From positions 1 through 8,112 of the forward strand of contig DATKZB010000259.1 of assembly GCA_035528235.1 (NCBI GenBank): a stretch of 8,112 nucleotides of DNA. The letters are read 5' to 3'. The position numbers and the translations under genes were made by a program. The notes under the pieces were generated by a model that was not told the origin of the DNA, ran no database searches, and worked only from the letters and a program-made list of their open reading frames with translations. Source of the stretch: DATKZB01 sp035528235 (GTDB lineage: Bacteria; Planctomycetota; Phycisphaerae; FEN-1346). Below, one piece after another: positions 5,905-8,112 of the stretch; positions within the stretch are counted from its first letter, which is position 1; the number at the start of each line of letters is the position of its first letter.

Positions 5905-5912
5905 CGCGCCGC

Positions 5913-6497
5913 TCACCATTTCTGATACGCGGTCTGGCGGCCGAACCCTTTTCTCAGGGTCTGCCAGAGAATCTTGGCGTCCAGCCACAGGCTCATCCGC
6001 TCGACGTACTGGACGTCGATCTCGAGTTTGTCCTCGTGCGGCACCTCGCCGCGGCCCTGGATCTGCGCGAGGCCCGTCAGGCCCGGCCGCACCTCCAGGC
6101 GCCGGCGCTGGCGCGGCGTGAAAGCCTCGGCCTGGCTCACGTACAGGGGGCGCGGACCCACCAGGCTCATGTCGCCCTTGAGGATGTTCCACAGTTGCGG
6201 CAGTTCGTCGAGGCTCGACTCGCGCAGCCACGGCCCGAGGCCCGTCAGGCGGGCGTCCTGGGCCGAGGCCGGGCTCGATCCGAACGGCTCGGCGTCCGTC
6301 CGCATCGTGCGGAACTTGAGCATCATGAACGGTTTCATGTTCCGCCCCGCCCGTTCCTGACGGAAGACCGCGGGGCCCGGGCTGTCGCGACGTATCCAGA
6401 GCGCCAAGGCCACCAGCGACGGCCAGCCTAGCGCCAGCGCCGTCGCCGAGACGACGACGTCGATAAGCCGCTTCATGGCCCGTCCTGCCAGCGTCAC
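5913..6497 (-). CDS. Minimal PglC/EpsL-type polyprenyl-phosphate sugar-1-phosphate transferase
   Basis: A protein of 194 residues (187 if started at ATG 6476), the size of PglC and EpsL and much shorter than WbaP-type enzymes with extra membrane helices. The family moves a sugar-1-phosphate from a UDP-sugar to undecaprenyl phosphate and is monotopic, with a single re-entrant N-terminal helix (about 12-33, with Pro26 as the likely break). Visible motifs: SPGPAVFRQERAGRN (39-53), MLKFRTM (59-65), SSLDELPQLWNILKGDMSL (94-112) with catalytic Asp97-Glu98, VGPRP (113-117) and RPGLTGLAQIQGRGE (137-151). The GTG start at 6497 is preferred because GGAGGT lies 6 bases upstream and the codon overlaps the previous gene's stop as GTGA. 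ATG 6476 with AGGA nearby fits the common MKRLxD family start and remains possible. It starts a glycan on a lipid carrier; the sugar is unknown. Confidence 0.95.
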   Translation of the reverse strand: MTLAGRAMKRLIDVVVSATALALGWPSLVALALWIRRDSPGPAVFRQERAGRNMKPFMMLKFRTMRTDAEPFGSSPASAQDARLTGLGPWLRESSLDELPQLWNILKGDMSLVGPRPLYVSQAEAFTPRQRRRLEVRPGLTGLAQIQGRGEVPHEDKLEIDVQYVERMSLWLDAKILWQTLRKGFGRQTAYQKW

Positions 6498-8032
6498 TTG
6501 CCGACCTCCACCGGGCGGCCGTCGGCCGCGTCGACGACCTCGAAGACCAGGCCGAACGGCACCCGCTTCGTGTGCGCCGCCATCCACCGGGGCATGTACG
6601 CCCGATGGTCCGACACGACGAACACCCGCCGCCCGTCGGCCGCGAACTCGGGCACCAGGTTCCGCCGGCTGTTCCAGTACCGGCCGACCGTCTCCGGCCC
6701 GAGGCCCCCGGGCACCGCCAGGCGGACGTCGGGCCGCACGGCCTCCAGCGCCTGGAGACACACCAACGGCGGCCGCGGTGTGGTGTCGGTGAACAGCACC
6801 GCACCCGCCGGCAGCGACTCGAGCGTCTCCCGCGCAAACCGCCTCGGACCCTCGTTGCCCGTCTGCCACGGCCGAAGAAAATACGCGTACGAGTCCCGGT
6901 ACGGCAGCGCTCGGTCGAACTTCGGAAACTCTATCCGCCGGCCCAGGGCGGGCAGCACCGCGTACACCCCCACCGGCACCAGCGCCGCCACCAGCAGCAC
7001 CGCCGGGCCCCATCGGCCGACCCGGTCGAGCACCGCCCGCGCCCCGGCCGCCACCATCACGCTCGCCAGGACGTAGAACGGGATGAAGAAGGCGTACTGG
7101 TCCACCACCTTGTACCGCGCCGCCCACACCAGGTACACCGCGCCCAGCACGAGGACCAGCCGGGCCATCGCCTCGCGCCGCCTGAGGAGCGCTATGGCGC
7201 CGATGGGGATCGCCAGAATCAGCGGCGTCGGGTAATTCAGCGCCACGTATTGGGCGCTCCTGACGAAGAGGCCGGGCAGGTCGGCCAGGTTGAACACCTG
7301 GCTGGCCCAGCGACCCACGGTCACCGCCTGCAACGTTTCGGCGGCGCTGCCGGTCCGCCAGTACTCCATGGCGGCCACGATCCAGTACAGCGTCCCGCCG
7401 ACCAGCCAGCACCCCAGGCCCGCCGGCACCGACCACCACGGCGCACGCCCACGGACACACGCCACGAGCACCCAGACGGTAAACACGGCCAGTCCCAGGC
7501 CCGCCATCAGGTGGTTGCTGATGGCGACGCCGTCGATGAAGAACAGCAGCAGAATCCATCGCACCCGGCGATGTGCGAGAAACGCCCACGCACACAGGCA
7601 CTCGGCCGACAGAAACGCCGCCGCCCAGCCGTACGTCTCGGCCACCACGGCGTGCGACCACACGGCGTGGCCCACGGCGAAACTCGCCGCCCCGACCACG
7701 GCCGGCCACAGCCGCCCCGTCATCAGCCGGCCCAGCACCAGGACGTTCGCCACGGCAATGGCCGTCCCGATGGCCGACGACAGGTTGGCGGCATAGGCGT
7801 AGTTCCACCATTCCACCCGCCCCAGGAGCCACGCCGTCAGGAGGAACCACGGGTGGACGCGAACGGCGTCGCCCGGTCGCGAGAAGTTGAGCCGCGCGGC
7901 CTCGTACTGATAGTCGCCGGAGTCCTGCCACGCCAGGTCGGGCGCCAGCGTCGCCACGTACAGGGCGAGCGCCGCCGCCAGACCGGCCAGCCACAGCCGG
8001 CCCAGGCGAACGTGGTTCGATGAGTCCGCCAA
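6494..8032 (-). CDS. DUF2723-type GT-C glycosyltransferase-like membrane protein
   Basis: About 512 residues from a TTG at 8032, with some ten or more hydrophobic segments followed by a soluble C-terminal part (about 370-512). The N-terminus matches the DUF2723 pattern: a first helix, then LAPDLAWQDSGDY (about 29-41), where family members have WxDSGE in the first external loop, a likely catalytic acidic site. VVAETYGW (129-136), GVAISNHLMAGL (168-179) and VDQYAFFIPFYVL (310-322) also fit the family. Such proteins are thought to transfer sugar from a polyprenyl-phosphate donor on the external face of the membrane; the acceptor here is unknown. TTG 8032 is preferred because GGGGGAGAGG lies just upstream and places ten residues before the first helix. 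GTG 8080 (528 residues) has no ribosome site, and the frame stays open to the window edge, so a start outside cannot be excluded. It overlaps the sugar transferase gene by four bases. Confidence 0.85.
   Translation of the reverse strand: MADSSNHVRLGRLWLAGLAAALALYVATLAPDLAWQDSGDYQYEAARLNFSRPGDAVRVHPWFLLTAWLLGRVEWWNYAYAANLSSAIGTAIAVANVLVLGRLMTGRLWPAVVGAASFAVGHAVWSHAVVAETYGWAAAFLSAECLCAWAFLAHRRVRWILLLFFIDGVAISNHLMAGLGLAVFTVWVLVACVRGRAPWWSVPAGLGCWLVGGTLYWIVAAMEYWRTGSAAETLQAVTVGRWASQVFNLADLPGLFVRSAQYVALNYPTPLILAIPIGAIALLRRREAMARLVLVLGAVYLVWAARYKVVDQYAFFIPFYVLASVMVAAGARAVLDRVGRWGPAVLLVAALVPVGVYAVLPALGRRIEFPKFDRALPYRDSYAYFLRPWQTGNEGPRRFARETLESLPAGAVLFTDTTPRPPLVCLQALEAVRPDVRLAVPGGLGPETVGRYWNSRRNLVPEFAADGRRVFVVSDHRAYMPRWMAAHTKRVPFGLVFEVVDAADGRPVEVGK
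6504..6509 (-). promoter_or_regulatory. Ribosome binding site that decides the sugar transferase start
   Basis: The minus strand reads GGAGGT, six bases before GTG 6497 and inside the last codons of the upstream membrane-protein gene. With the GTGA stop/start overlap it indicates translational coupling of the two genes and favours the GTG over the ATG 21 bases further on. Confidence 0.6.
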
Positions 8033-8034
8033 CG

Positions 8035-8044
8035 CCTCTCCCCC
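8035..8044 (-). promoter_or_regulatory. Ribosome binding site for the TTG start at 8032
   Basis: The minus strand reads GGGGGAGAGG two bases before TTG 8032, giving a GGAG core at five bases. No comparable sequence precedes GTG 8080. This is the main reason for choosing the shorter form of the membrane protein. Confidence 0.5.
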
Positions 8045-8079
8045 ACCATGCGGCAGTCCCCGCGCCGCCGCGGTACGCA

Positions 8080-8111
8080 CGTGCTCAGAGCGTTTTAGGA
8101 TTGCGTGCTCA
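8080..8111. repeat. 8-bp direct repeat upstream of the first gene
   Basis: The octamer cgtgctca occurs at 8080-8087 and 8104-8111, a 24-base period, on either side of the AT-richer stretch gagcgttttaggatt. It lies about 50-80 bases before TTG 8032 and could be a pair of regulator half-sites. No convincing -35/-10 pair is visible, and the window ends here. Confidence 0.3.
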
Positions 8112-8112
8112 C

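Noticed and set aside
5743..5912. Intrinsic terminator of the sugar transferase gene
   Set aside because: Stems are strong but no U-run follows on the transcript strand. A role in 3' end formation is possible but cannot be called a canonical terminator.
6498..7994. A 693-residue fusion in which the sugar transferase would have a long N-terminal extension
   Set aside because: The extra 500 residues are Gly/Arg/Ala-rich, match no domain and lie out of frame over the well-supported DUF2723-type membrane gene. The transferase domain starts at 6497 or 6476.

Overview
The window is a high-GC, densely coding stretch in which every supported gene lies on the minus strand, so transcription runs from high to low coordinates. 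Six genes are present. In transcription order they are: a polytopic DUF2723-type GT-C glycosyltransferase-like membrane protein (6494-8032), a minimal PglC/EpsL-type sugar-phosphate transferase (5913-6497), an ATP-grasp ligase resembling the carbamoyl-phosphate synthase large subunit (4550-5572), a WecA/TagO/MraY-type polyprenyl-phosphate glycosyl-1-phosphate transferase (3288-4490), a secreted TPR protein (1474-3234) and a DegT/DnrJ/EryC1/StrS aminotransferase (254-1381). Together they look like part of a locus for an envelope or exopolysaccharide, or for glycoconjugate assembly. Two enzymes could each start a glycan on a lipid carrier, one makes an amino sugar, one ATP-grasp enzyme could attach a carboxylate to an amine, one membrane enzyme could transfer sugar from a lipid donor, and one periplasmic TPR protein could act as a scaffold. 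The flippase, polymerase, sugar dehydratase and cytoplasmic glycosyltransferases expected in such a locus are not in the window.

The organism cannot be named from the sequence. High GC, an export signal with a Gram-negative-style AWA cleavage site, Shine-Dalgarno-type starts and intergenic regions packed with GC-rich palindromes suggest an environmental Gram-negative bacterium. A Planctomycetota-like lineage is my best guess, held weakly.

Layout: positions 1-253, beyond the end of the aminotransferase gene, hold three perfect 11-bp-stem hairpins and a 20-bp tandem repeat. Genes at 254-5572 form a probable operon of four, read from a plausible sigma70-type promoter at 5636-5663. Positions 5691-5904 are a mosaic of palindromic and tandem repeats that separates this operon from an upstream two-gene unit (5913-8032) whose genes overlap by four bases. 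The right edge carries a short direct repeat upstream of the first gene.

The most unusual content is not protein-coding. It is two different families of palindromic repeats: a pair of inverted sister hairpins with a compensatory base-pair change (95-171), and a gap-free two-hairpin, three-way-junction element (5743-5790) whose parts are reused around it in direct and inverted orientation. Within the proteins, the points of note are two lipid-carrier phosphotransferases of unrelated folds in one cluster, an altered HxHH-type motif in one of them, and an internal duplication in the TPR protein.
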